A stretch of DNA of 12,225 nt from VAZQ01 sp036502925. Lineage in GTDB: Bacteria; Pseudomonadota; Alphaproteobacteria; Rhizobiales; Xanthobacteraceae. Location of the stretch: NCBI GenBank assembly GCA_036502925.1, contig DASXXS010000197.1, positions 1-12,225 on the forward strand. The letters are read 5' to 3'. A program made the position numbers and the translations under genes. The notes below the pieces were generated by a model. That model saw nothing but the letters and a program-made list of their open reading frames with translations, was not told where the DNA came from and searched no databases. Positions 5,952 through 12,225 of the stretch are shown here, one piece after another (position 1 is the first letter of the stretch; every line of letters begins with the position of its first letter).

Positions 5952-6827
5952 TCACTTCACGCCGTAGCGCGCGAACTCGGCGGCAATGTCGGCGTTGATC
6001 GCTTTCGCCGCCGTGATATCGGCGCTGCCGCGACGATCGCCTTTCTTCAGCCGCGCCATGCCGCGGCCGTAGAGCGAGCTCGCGAGCTTCGGATTGATAT
6101 CGAGCGCGTCGCTGTAATCGGCCATCGCCCGGTCCAGCTGGCCGAGCTTCAGGTTCACGAAGCCGCGGGTATCGAGATAGTCCGCATCGTAGGGCCGCAG
6201 CTGCAGCGCTTCCTCGCAATCCGGCAGCGCCGCCTGCGCCTGACCGGCCTTGGCGCGCGCAAAGCAACGGTTGTTGAAGGCGGCGGACTGCTTGGGATTG
6301 AGCCGGATCACCTGGTCGAAATCCTGGATGGCGCGGTCGTACTGGCCGGCCAGCGAATAGGTGGTGCCGCGATTGAAATAGTAGGTGTCGACATTCTTCG
6401 GATTGAGCTTGATCGCCCGATCGTAATCGAGGATGGCGAAATCGAGCTGACCCTTGGCGACGTAGGCGGCGCCGCGGCCGCCATAAGCGGCGGCGAGCTT
6501 CGAATCCAGCCCGATCGCCTTGTTGAAATCCTGGATGGCGCGGTCCAAATCGCCGGTGTCGGTCAGCGCATTTGCGCGGTTGGTGTAGGCGCCGGCCATG
6601 ACAACGTCGGTCTCCCCCCCGGCATCGATCACCACGGTGCAAGCCTCGACCCGCTTGTCGGGTGCAGTGCCGTTCTGACCCTCGCAGGCTTTCCACACCT
6701 CGGGAGAGCCTTCCCCCCCGATACCCGGAATCAATTTGAGAACGCTGGATTGGCTCACCGCCGGCCCGGCCGGCAGCAACGCCATTGCCGCCAAGACGGC
6801 GGCCGCAAGGCACGATGCGCTGCGCAT
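5952..6827 (-). CDS. Exported TPR protein
   Basis: 291 residues from the start at 6827 (MRSASCLAAAVLAAM). The frame is open to 7361, but only this start gives a signal peptide (hydrophobic to about residue 23, cleavage near PAVSQ). The upstream part is arginine-rich and overlaps a divergent gene. A weak GGGAG lies 11 bases upstream. Residues 48-63 hold two cysteines (ACEGQNGT...EAC) in a pre-TPR segment, WKAC...ACTVVID, common in alphaproteobacterial periplasmic TPR proteins. Six TPR units follow at about 34-residue spacing (roughly 78-281), with typical motifs such as AYTNRANAL and GDLDRAIQDFNKAI. It probably acts in the periplasm as a protein-interaction scaffold. It ends 159 bases before the propeller start on the same strand, so co-transcription is possible. 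The partner is unknown. Confidence 0.85.
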   Translation of the reverse strand: MRSASCLAAAVLAAMALLPAGPAVSQSSVLKLIPGIGGEGSPEVWKACEGQNGTAPDKRVEACTVVIDAGGETDVVMAGAYTNRANALTDTGDLDRAIQDFNKAIGLDSKLAAAYGGRGAAYVAKGQLDFAILDYDRAIKLNPKNVDTYYFNRGTTYSLAGQYDRAIQDFDQVIRLNPKQSAAFNNRCFARAKAGQAQAALPDCEEALQLRPYDADYLDTRGFVNLKLGQLDRAMADYSDALDINPKLASSLYGRGMARLKKGDRRGSADITAAKAINADIAAEFARYGVK

Positions 6828-7101
6828 GTCTGTTCTGTCTCCCGCCCGAGTTGCCCGTGGCGCCCCAAAGTCGCGGCAAAGCCGGGCTTCGATCCCGGAT
6901 TGCCCCGCTCCTCGAATGATAGCCGATCCCGGGCCGGCCGAAAACCGCATCGCAAATGATGCATTCCGGCCGGCCGGGAGCCTCGGGCGCGCAGCCGGGC
7001 GGCTTGATGAAGCCTTTTTGCATCGAAACCTGCTATAGTTCCCACGGCATCGGGGCCCGCCATCCGGCTCAAGTGCGGTCACTGCCGGGAAGAAACCGCG
7101 G
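6828..7101. promoter_or_regulatory. Divergent promoter region between two TPR genes
   Basis: This 274-bp gap separates divergent genes starting at 6827 (-) and 7102 (+). An extended -10 element serves the plus-strand genes (7031-7039). On the minus strand, TATCAT at 6916-6921 could be a -10 for the exported TPR gene, with only a poor -35 (TTTTCG at 6939-6944). No operator-like palindrome stands out. Confidence 0.45.
7031..7039 (+). promoter_or_regulatory. Extended -10 promoter (TGcTATAGT) for the TPR-DUF-glycosyltransferase operon
   Basis: TG-N-TATAGT matches the extended -10 consensus with one difference (TATAAT). No good -35 is present at 17 bp, as expected for this promoter type. Transcription would begin near 7046, giving a leader of about 56 bases before the ATG at 7102. 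Confidence 0.5.
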
Positions 7102-7959
7102 ATGAAAAAGCCGTCTGAACTTTCAAGAAGCCGCGACCGCGCGGCGGCAGCGATCGACGATACTCTGCGGCTTGGCGTAAAAGCGCTCGAGGAGCAGCAT
7201 GCGCCCGAGGCGGAGCGCTTGGCCCGCGAGGCACTCGCGCGGGATTCCCGGCACCCGGACGCGTTGCATCTCCTGGGCGTCGCCCTGCTGGCGCAAAAAC
7301 GCGCGCGCGAGGCGATCGCGCCGCTCGAGCAGGCCGCACGCGAACGGAGCAGTTCCCGCATCGAGACTCACTTGGGCAAGGCGCTCTTGGAATCGGGGCG
7401 CGACAGCGAGGCGCTGGCGCGCCTGCAGCGCGCGATCCAATGCCAGCCGCCTTTCGTGGCCGCATTTCAGGAGCTTGGGATGTTGCTTTGCTCGATGCGC
7501 CGATTTGACGAGGCGGAAGCCGTCCTCAAACGCGGGGTGGAGGCCGAGCCGACGGCGGTGGAATTGTCCCTGGATCTGGGCAGGTTCTTCATTATGCGCG
7601 CGGATGCGAAAAACGCCAAGATCGCCTTTGCGCGAGTCCTGGCCAACGCTCCCCGTGATCCACGCGCCATGCATGGGTTCGGGGCCGCCCTTTTATATGA
7701 AGGAGAGATCGAGCGCGCCGTCGAGCGCTTTCGGCAGGTTCTGGCGATCCAACCGGGCCACCTCAACGCGCAGCTCGACCTCGCGCACTGTCTGCTGCAG
7801 CTCGGCCGTTCCGACGATGCCATCGCCAGTCTGCGCGCAATGGTCCGCGCCATGCCGCAACATTACGGCAAGGCAGTGAAAGCCTTGGTGTCCGCCGGCC
7901 GCGGTCGATTCTGGATGCGCCGAAGCGCCGCCGCCCAATTCCTCAATTCCGACGCCTAG
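7102..7959 (+). CDS. Cytoplasmic TPR protein
   Basis: 285 residues with no signal peptide; the N-terminus is charged (MKKPSELSRSRDRAAAAIDD). GGGAAG lies upstream of the ATG at loose spacing. From about residue 30 to 265 the protein is helical, with six or so degenerate TPR units (for example HPDALHLLGVALLAQKRAREAIAPLEQA, GRDSEALARLQRAI, GEIERAVERFRQVLAIQPGH). The C-terminus is basic (GRGRFWMRRSAA). It is the first gene of a plus-strand run, with the next start only 28 bases on, so it is probably co-transcribed with the uncharacterised protein and the TPR glycosyltransferase that follow. A role as adaptor for that transferase is conceivable but inferred only from position. Known function of TPRs: binding peptides or proteins. 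Confidence 0.85.
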   Translation: MKKPSELSRSRDRAAAAIDDTLRLGVKALEEQHAPEAERLAREALARDSRHPDALHLLGVALLAQKRAREAIAPLEQAARERSSSRIETHLGKALLESGRDSEALARLQRAIQCQPPFVAAFQELGMLLCSMRRFDEAEAVLKRGVEAEPTAVELSLDLGRFFIMRADAKNAKIAFARVLANAPRDPRAMHGFGAALLYEGEIERAVERFRQVLAIQPGHLNAQLDLAHCLLQLGRSDDAIASLRAMVRAMPQHYGKAVKALVSAGRGRFWMRRSAAAQFLNSDA

Positions 7960-7987
7960 AAGCCTCGTTGCCGGAGCGATTGCCGCC

Positions 7988-8755
7988 ATGACAAATGACG
8001 CCGTATCGCCCGAGGCCGTATCGCCCGAAGCCGCTCCGCCCGAAGCGGTATCCCCGGCGGTCACCTTCCGCTGTCCGCCCGAGCTGGACGCGATCCTGCC
8101 GCGACCGATCCCGGCGGTGATGGGAATCCCGGATTGGTTCAAAACCATGCCGGCGAAGGCATTCAGCGACATCGTGCAGACGGAACAGATGACCGTCAAG
8201 AAGTGCCCACCCTTCATCGACGCGATGACCTTCGGTTTTCTCATTCCACTGGTGACCGATCTTCACGTCGAGAACGAGACGTTCACCTGGCAGCTCGATT
8301 TTCCGGGCGGAGCCATCACGAGCTACCCGCGCTCGCCGCTCGATTTCCATGACAACAGCCAGGTGATCGGAACGCCGCTGTTCGAGGAGGACAGCTTTAT
8401 CATCAAGTTCACCAACTTCTGGACGATCGAAACGCCACCCGGTTATTCCCTGCTCGTCACCCATCCGGTCAATCGATACGATCTGCCATTCACTACCTTG
8501 ACCGGGCTCGTCGATACCGATCTCTACAAGGATGATTTCATCAACTTTCCGGCGCAGTGGCGAAATCCCAAGTTCCAGGGGGTTCTGCCGAGAGGGACTC
8601 CGGTCGCGCAATGCCTGCCGATCAAGCGCGACCTCTGGACCGGCCGATTCGGTACGATCGTCGGCGATGCCATCAGCCAGCTGCAGGAAACCACCGCGGC
8701 TCCGGACCACGACCCCGGCATCTACCGGCGGCAATTCCGGGCCCCGAAACGGTGA
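7988..8755 (+). CDS. Uncharacterised DUF6065/phage-like protein
   Basis: 255 residues. GGAG lies 11 bases before the ATG. Residues 5-24 are a tandem pentapeptide array (A-V-S-P-E type), probably a flexible leader. The rest is a compact domain with motifs I associate from memory with DUF6065-type proteins and with uncharacterised tailed-phage proteins: IPDWFKTMP, TVKKCPPFIDAMTFGFLIPL, TPPGYSLLVTHPVNRYDLPF, GLVDTDLY and LPRGTPVAQCLPIKRD. The pattern suggests a beta-rich fold; there is no signal peptide or membrane segment. It lies between a TPR gene and a TPR glycosyltransferase gene on the same strand, which suggests a shared task, perhaps as substrate, partner or modifying enzyme. I know of no experimentally defined function and do not assign one. 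The family link needs a profile search. Confidence 0.8.
   Translation: MTNDAVSPEAVSPEAAPPEAVSPAVTFRCPPELDAILPRPIPAVMGIPDWFKTMPAKAFSDIVQTEQMTVKKCPPFIDAMTFGFLIPLVTDLHVENETFTWQLDFPGGAITSYPRSPLDFHDNSQVIGTPLFEEDSFIIKFTNFWTIETPPGYSLLVTHPVNRYDLPFTTLTGLVDTDLYKDDFINFPAQWRNPKFQGVLPRGTPVAQCLPIKRDLWTGRFGTIVGDAISQLQETTAAPDHDPGIYRRQFRAPKR
8000..8059 (+). repeat. Four tandem 15-bp units coding for A-[VA]-[SP]-P-[EA]
   Basis: Units at 8000-8014, 8015-8029, 8030-8044 and 8045-8059 are near-identical in DNA, the first two differing at one base. They lie at the very N-terminus of the DUF6065-like protein and look like slippage-generated repeats. Confidence 0.8.
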
Positions 8756-8780
8756 GGCGGTTGCGTCAGGTGGATTGAAC

Positions 8781-8825
8781 ATGGTCGAAACCGAGCCGGT
8801 GACGGATCACGGCTTCCGAAACTGA
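8781..8825 (+). CDS. Possible 14-codon leader ORF
   Basis: ATG to TGA encodes MVETEPVTDHGFRN, with AGGTGGA six bases upstream, in the 83-bp gap before the glycosyltransferase gene. It may be a leader peptide affecting translation of the next gene, but an ORF this short can easily arise by chance. Confidence 0.2.
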   Translation: MVETEPVTDHGFRN

Positions 8826-8838
8826 TTGGGCGACGGGG

Positions 8839-11376
8839 ATGAGCGGCGAGGGACCGTACCTGCAACGGGTCGAGATGCGCGGCGGCACATGGTTTGTGAG
8901 GGCGCTCGTGATCGGAGCGAGCGGACAGGCCGTCGCCCAAGAGCCGCATGGTGCGCCGCAGGCTGCCGAAGCGCTCGTCAACCGAGGCAACAGGCTGCGG
9001 CAACAGCGCAGGCACGACGAGGCGTTGGCAAGCTTCGAGCAGGCGATCGCGCTCGAGCCGGACCGTGCCGAAGCTTTTCTCAGCCGCGGCAACGCGCTGC
9101 AGGAGCTCCGGCGCATCGAGGAGGCGCTGGCGAGCTACGACAAGGTGATCTCGCTTCGACCGGACCACGCCGACGCCTTTTACAACCGCGGCATCGCGCT
9201 CATGCAGCTCAATCGGCTCGAGGAGGCGCTGGCGAGCTACGACAGGGTGATCGCCCTCAGGCCGGATTACGTGCGCGCCTACAACAATCGAGGCAACGTC
9301 TTTCAAGTCATGAAGAGCTTCGAGGAGGCGCTGGCGAGCTATGACCAGGCGATCTCCCGCAAGCCGGATTATACCGATGCCCTCTACAACCGGGGCATGG
9401 TGCTGCAGGCGCTCGGGCGCTTCGGGGAGGCGCTGGCGAGCTATGACCGGATCATTGCGCTCGTGCCGGGCTACGCCGAGGCCTTCAACAACCGCGGCAT
9501 CGCGCTTGGCGAGCTCAAGCGACTCGATGACGCGCTGGCGAGCTTCGACCGCGCAATCGCCCTCAAGCCAAACTACGCTGAGGCCTTCAGCAACCGAGCC
9601 AACGCCCTGCGGATGCTCGAGCGCTTCGGGGAGGCCCTGGCGAGCTTCGACCGCGCGATTGCCATCAAGCCGGACAGTGCTGAAGACTTCACCAACCGCG
9701 GCAATGCCCTGCAGGAGCTGCGGAGATACGCGGAGGCGCTGGCGAGCTACGAACAGGCGATCGCGCTCAAGCCGGACTATGCCGAGGCCTACTACAACCG
9801 AGCTATTGCGCTGCAGCAGCTCGAGCGCTTCGAGGAGGCGCTGGCGAGCTGCGACAAGGCGATCGCCCTCAAGCCGGACTATGCTGAAGCCCTCAACAGC
9901 CGAGGCCATTTGCTCAAGGACGAGGGCCGACAGGCCGAAGCGGTGATCAGCTTCAAGCGGGCCCTGGCTCTCAAGCCCGATTATGCCGATGCGAAATTTG
10001 GCTTGTGCATGGCGCAGCTGCCCATCCTCTACGAGGATGAGCCCGAGATCGCCGCGCGGCGCGCGGCCTACCGCGAAGCTCTCGAAGCGTTGCGCGATGA
10101 TGTCGATCGGCGAAAAATGCCGCGCGAATGGGCGAACGCGGCGGCATCGACCCAGCCTTTCTTCCTCGCCTATCAGGGGCTCAACGATCGTGATCTCGCG
10201 AGCCTTTACGGCTCTCTGATATGCCGGATCATGGCCGAGCGGTACCCGCCGGCTGCTCTCGCCCCCCCGCCACGGCCCGGCGAGCGCATACGGCTCGGCA
10301 TCGTCAGCGGGTTCTTCTGGGGACATTCCGTTTGGAAAATTCCGATTCGGGGGTGGCTCAGCCAGATCGACCGCCGACGGTTTCAAATCTTCGGTTATCA
10401 CACCGGGCTCAAGGAAGATGCCGCGACCAAGGAGGCAGCCAGCCTCTGCGATCGCTTCGTACAAGGCCCACTGTCGATCGACCGTTGGCGCGACGTGATC
10501 CTGGACGACGCGCCCCACGCCCTGATTCATCCCGACATCGGCATGAACGCGGTCTCGGCCCGGCTCGCCGCGCAACGCCTGGCCGCCGTCCAATGCAATT
10601 CCTTGGGCCATCCCGACACCAGCGGATTTCCGACGATCGACTATTTTCTCAGCAGCGAGCTGATGGAGCCGCCCGACGCTCAGGACCATTACACGGAGCG
10701 CCTGGTGCTCCTGCCCAATCTGTCGATCTACTATGAACCGCCCGATCCGCAGCCGGTCTCGCTCGATCGGGCGGAGCTGGGACTGCGCCCGAACGCAACA
10801 GTCTTCTGGTGCGGCCAATCGCTGTTCAAGTATCTGCCGCAGTTCGATGAGGTCTTTCCCCGCGTCGCACGGGAAGCGGGCGACTGCCAATTTGCGTTCA
10901 TCCGCTACGGGCAGGGGACGCACCTCGACGAGCTGTTCTGGCGGCGCCTCGAGCGGGCATTCGCGAGCGTCGGCCTGAAGGCCGCGGACTATTGCGTCTT
11001 GTTGCCCCGCCTCACCCAGCATCGGTTCTCGGCGGCCATCGGGCAGTGCGACATCGTGCTGGACAGCATCGGCTGGCAGGGATTCAACTCGACGTCGGAG
11101 GGCCTGCATCACGATCTGCCCATCGTGACCATGGCCGGGTCCCTGATGCGCGGGCGGCACACCATGGCGATCCTCAAGCGAATGGAGGTCGAAGACACCA
11201 TCACGGAGACGGTAGATGGTTACGTTTCCACCGCGGTTCGCCTGGCGCGCGATCTGCCGTGGCGCCGCGCCATCAAGGACAAGATCTCCCGGAACAAGCA
11301 TCGTCTCTATCGCGACGCCACTTCTGTCTCGGCGCTGGAGACGTTTCTGGATGGCGCGGTACGTCGCGCAATCTAG
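8839..11376 (+). CDS. TPR-containing SPINDLY/O-GlcNAc-transferase-like glycosyltransferase (GT41-like)
   Basis: 845 residues. Residues 44-383 are ten consecutive 34-residue TPRs of very regular sequence (for example YNNRGN and EEALASYDRVIALRPDY). A linker leads to a C-terminal domain (about 483-840) resembling bacterial SPINDLY-family transferases: RIRLGIVSGFF with H496 (counterpart of the OGT active-site region histidine), NSLGHPDTSGFPTIDYFLSS, WCGQSLFK with K664 (counterpart of the UDP-binding lysine), and LDSIGWQGFNSTSEGL...LPIVT. Known for the family: transfer of a sugar from UDP-sugar to Ser/Thr of proteins, with the TPR superhelix binding substrates; some members modify flagellin or small molecules. 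There is no signal peptide, so it is cytoplasmic. It is the third gene of the plus-strand run. The start is uncertain, as the Shine-Dalgarno is weak and an ATG at 8875 is an alternative. The donor and acceptor cannot be read from sequence. Confidence 0.9.
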   Translation: MSGEGPYLQRVEMRGGTWFVRALVIGASGQAVAQEPHGAPQAAEALVNRGNRLRQQRRHDEALASFEQAIALEPDRAEAFLSRGNALQELRRIEEALASYDKVISLRPDHADAFYNRGIALMQLNRLEEALASYDRVIALRPDYVRAYNNRGNVFQVMKSFEEALASYDQAISRKPDYTDALYNRGMVLQALGRFGEALASYDRIIALVPGYAEAFNNRGIALGELKRLDDALASFDRAIALKPNYAEAFSNRANALRMLERFGEALASFDRAIAIKPDSAEDFTNRGNALQELRRYAEALASYEQAIALKPDYAEAYYNRAIALQQLERFEEALASCDKAIALKPDYAEALNSRGHLLKDEGRQAEAVISFKRALALKPDYADAKFGLCMAQLPILYEDEPEIAARRAAYREALEALRDDVDRRKMPREWANAAASTQPFFLAYQGLNDRDLASLYGSLICRIMAERYPPAALAPPPRPGERIRLGIVSGFFWGHSVWKIPIRGWLSQIDRRRFQIFGYHTGLKEDAATKEAASLCDRFVQGPLSIDRWRDVILDDAPHALIHPDIGMNAVSARLAAQRLAAVQCNSLGHPDTSGFPTIDYFLSSELMEPPDAQDHYTERLVLLPNLSIYYEPPDPQPVSLDRAELGLRPNATVFWCGQSLFKYLPQFDEVFPRVAREAGDCQFAFIRYGQGTHLDELFWRRLERAFASVGLKAADYCVLLPRLTQHRFSAAIGQCDIVLDSIGWQGFNSTSEGLHHDLPIVTMAGSLMRGRHTMAILKRMEVEDTITETVDGYVSTAVRLARDLPWRRAIKDKISRNKHRLYRDATSVSALETFLDGAVRRAI
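8968..9987 (+). repeat. Ten 102-bp TPR-coding repeats
   Basis: The DNA repeats with a 102-bp period, one TPR per unit; for example, GAGGCGCTGGCGAGCTA begins at 9121 and recurs 102 bases later at 9223 and in later units. The sequence is uniform enough to allow recombination between units, which would change TPR number. Confidence 0.85.
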
Positions 11377-11384
11377 CTCTCGAT

Positions 11385-12225
11385 CTATTCCGCCGGCTGG
11401 CTCGACACCGGCCCGACGGGCGGTGCGCGGCCGAACGCGCTCAGGACCCCGCGCCGCGCGTCCTCGAGCGACAGATAGATGACCGGCGTGATGAACAGCG
11501 TAAGCAGCTGGGAGGTGAGCAGGCCGCCGACGACCGCGATGCCCAGCGGCTGGCGCAGCTCCGCTCCCGCGCCCAGCCCCAGCGCGATCGGCAAGGTTCC
11601 CATGATCGCCGCCATGGTGGTCATCATGATCGGACGGAAGCGCAGCAAACACGCGTCGTAAATCGCGTCCAACGGGGCCATGCCTTCCTTGCGCTCGGCC
11701 TCCAGAGCAAAGTCAATCATCATGATGGCGTTTTTCTTGACGATGCCGATCAGCAGGATAATTCCAATCAACGCAATCACGCTGAATTCCGTGTGGAACA
11801 ACATCAGCGCTAATATCGCGCCCACGCCCGCCGAAGGCAGCGTGGATAAAATCGTGATGGGATGAATGTAACTCTCATACAAAACGCCCAGCACGATGTA
11901 CACGGTGACCAGCGCGGCCAATATCAAGATCGGTTCGTTCGCCAGCGAATTTTGAAACGCTGCCGCAGTCCCCTGGAAAGTCCCCTGAAGACTGGGCGGC
12001 ATATTTAGATCGCTCTTAATCTTGTTGATGGCGTTGACTGCGTCGCCCAAGGCCGCTTTGGGCGCCAGGTTAAATGACAGCGTCACCACCGGAAATTGCC
12101 CTTGATGATTCAGCGTGAGCGGCGTGCTGCCCGGTTGCATCCGAGTGAACGCGCTCAATGGAACCTGCTGCCCGGTCGAGGAGTGCACGTAAATGCTCTT
12201 GAGCGCGCCGGGATCCTGCTGGAAT
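11385..12225 (-). CDS. RND multidrug efflux transporter, MdtB/MdtC-type, C-terminal part (5' end outside window)
   Basis: About 280 residues of the C-terminal end. The frame continues to the right edge (QQDPGALKSIYVHSS...), so the GTG at 12188 is internal. The end of the periplasmic porter region (GTFQGTAAAFQNSL) is followed by five membrane segments: ILILAALVTVYIVLGVLYES, ILSTLPSAGVGAILALMLF, FSVIALIGIILLIGIVKKNA, IMMTTMAAIMGTLPIALGLG and LGIAVVGGLLTSQLLTLFIT. The motifs YESYIHPITILSTLPSAGVGA, VKKNAIMMIDFALEA and ELRQPLGIAVVGG are the hallmark of the HAE1 (AcrB) family and closest, from memory, to MdtB/MdtC. The protein is an inner-membrane proton-driven exporter working with a membrane-fusion protein and an outer-membrane channel. 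It converges on the glycosyltransferase gene with an 8-bp gap and no terminator. Base composition shifts within the gene: the part beyond about 11700 is markedly AT-richer. Confidence 0.92.
   Translation of the reverse strand, partial: FQQDPGALKSIYVHSSTGQQVPLSAFTRMQPGSTPLTLNHQGQFPVVTLSFNLAPKAALGDAVNAINKIKSDLNMPPSLQGTFQGTAAAFQNSLANEPILILAALVTVYIVLGVLYESYIHPITILSTLPSAGVGAILALMLFHTEFSVIALIGIILLIGIVKKNAIMMIDFALEAERKEGMAPLDAIYDACLLRFRPIMMTTMAAIMGTLPIALGLGAGAELRQPLGIAVVGGLLTSQLLTLFITPVIYLSLEDARRGVLSAFGRAPPVGPVSSQPAE

Noticed and set aside
7018..7039. TTGCAT (7018-7023) as a -35 partner of TATAGT
   Set aside because: The spacing to the -10 is only 10 bases; the extended -10 reading of TGcTATAGT is preferred.
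6828..7361. N-terminal extension of the exported TPR frame up to 7361
   Set aside because: The extension is Ser/Arg/Ala-rich low-complexity translation and overlaps the divergent gene at 7102. A start at 6827 gives a proper signal peptide.
8722..11652. 976-codon open frame on the minus strand opposite the glycosyltransferase gene
   Set aside because: The plus strand encodes clear TPR repeats and a SPINDLY-like domain. The repeat period of 102 is a multiple of three, so one stop-free antisense frame is copied ten times; the rest follows from high GC. The antisense product is arginine-rich with no recognisable domain.
1..12225. tRNA, rRNA, phage integrase or attachment sites
   Set aside because: Reading the gaps revealed no cloverleaf with a terminal CCA, no rRNA-like stretch and no integrase. 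The phage-like character is limited to one DUF protein.

Overview
The window is GC-rich bacterial DNA with dense coding, short operons and REP-like intergenic palindromes. Together with SEC-C-tailed oxygenases, many TPR proteins and an MdtB/MdtC-type RND pump, this suggests an alphaproteobacterium, perhaps a Hyphomicrobiales relative or an uncultured one. That assignment is inference; no rRNA or other marker gene is present.

Layout, left to right. (1) Positions 2-1078 (+) hold the 3' part of a TPR protein fused to a 2OG-Fe(II) oxygenase-like domain; its 5' end lies outside the window. (2) Positions 1079-1297 are a non-coding block packed with inverted repeats built on a GTGGGCAA core. (3) Positions 1298-4245 (-) are a tandem array of three paralogous phytanoyl-CoA-dioxygenase-like genes, transcribed right to left as copy C, B, A. 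All keep the HxD...H iron triad, and only the outer two carry a C-terminal SEC-C zinc knuckle. (4) Positions 4246-4685 are non-coding. They hold a possible operator, several REP-like hairpins, an inverted second copy of a 37-bp repeat from block 2, and a clear intrinsic terminator. (5) Positions 4686-5792 (-) encode an exported beta-propeller (YVTN-like) protein. (6) Positions 5952-6827 (-) encode an exported TPR protein. (7) Positions 6828-7101 form a divergent promoter region. (8) Positions 7102-11376 (+) look like a three-gene operon: a cytoplasmic TPR protein, an uncharacterised DUF6065/phage-like protein, and a large TPR plus SPINDLY/O-GlcNAc-transferase-like glycosyltransferase. (9) Positions 11385-12225 (-) are the 3' part of an RND efflux pump gene, convergent with the glycosyltransferase gene and only 8 bp from it.

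How they might work together: the window concentrates four non-haem Fe(II)/2-oxoglutarate-type oxygenases, three TPR-rich proteins and a GT41-like transferase. That is compatible with a protein- or small-molecule-modification locus, but no substrate can be read from the sequence. The exported propeller and TPR proteins may be unrelated neighbours. The RND gene changes base composition sharply part-way along, which is worth checking as a recombination or assembly junction.
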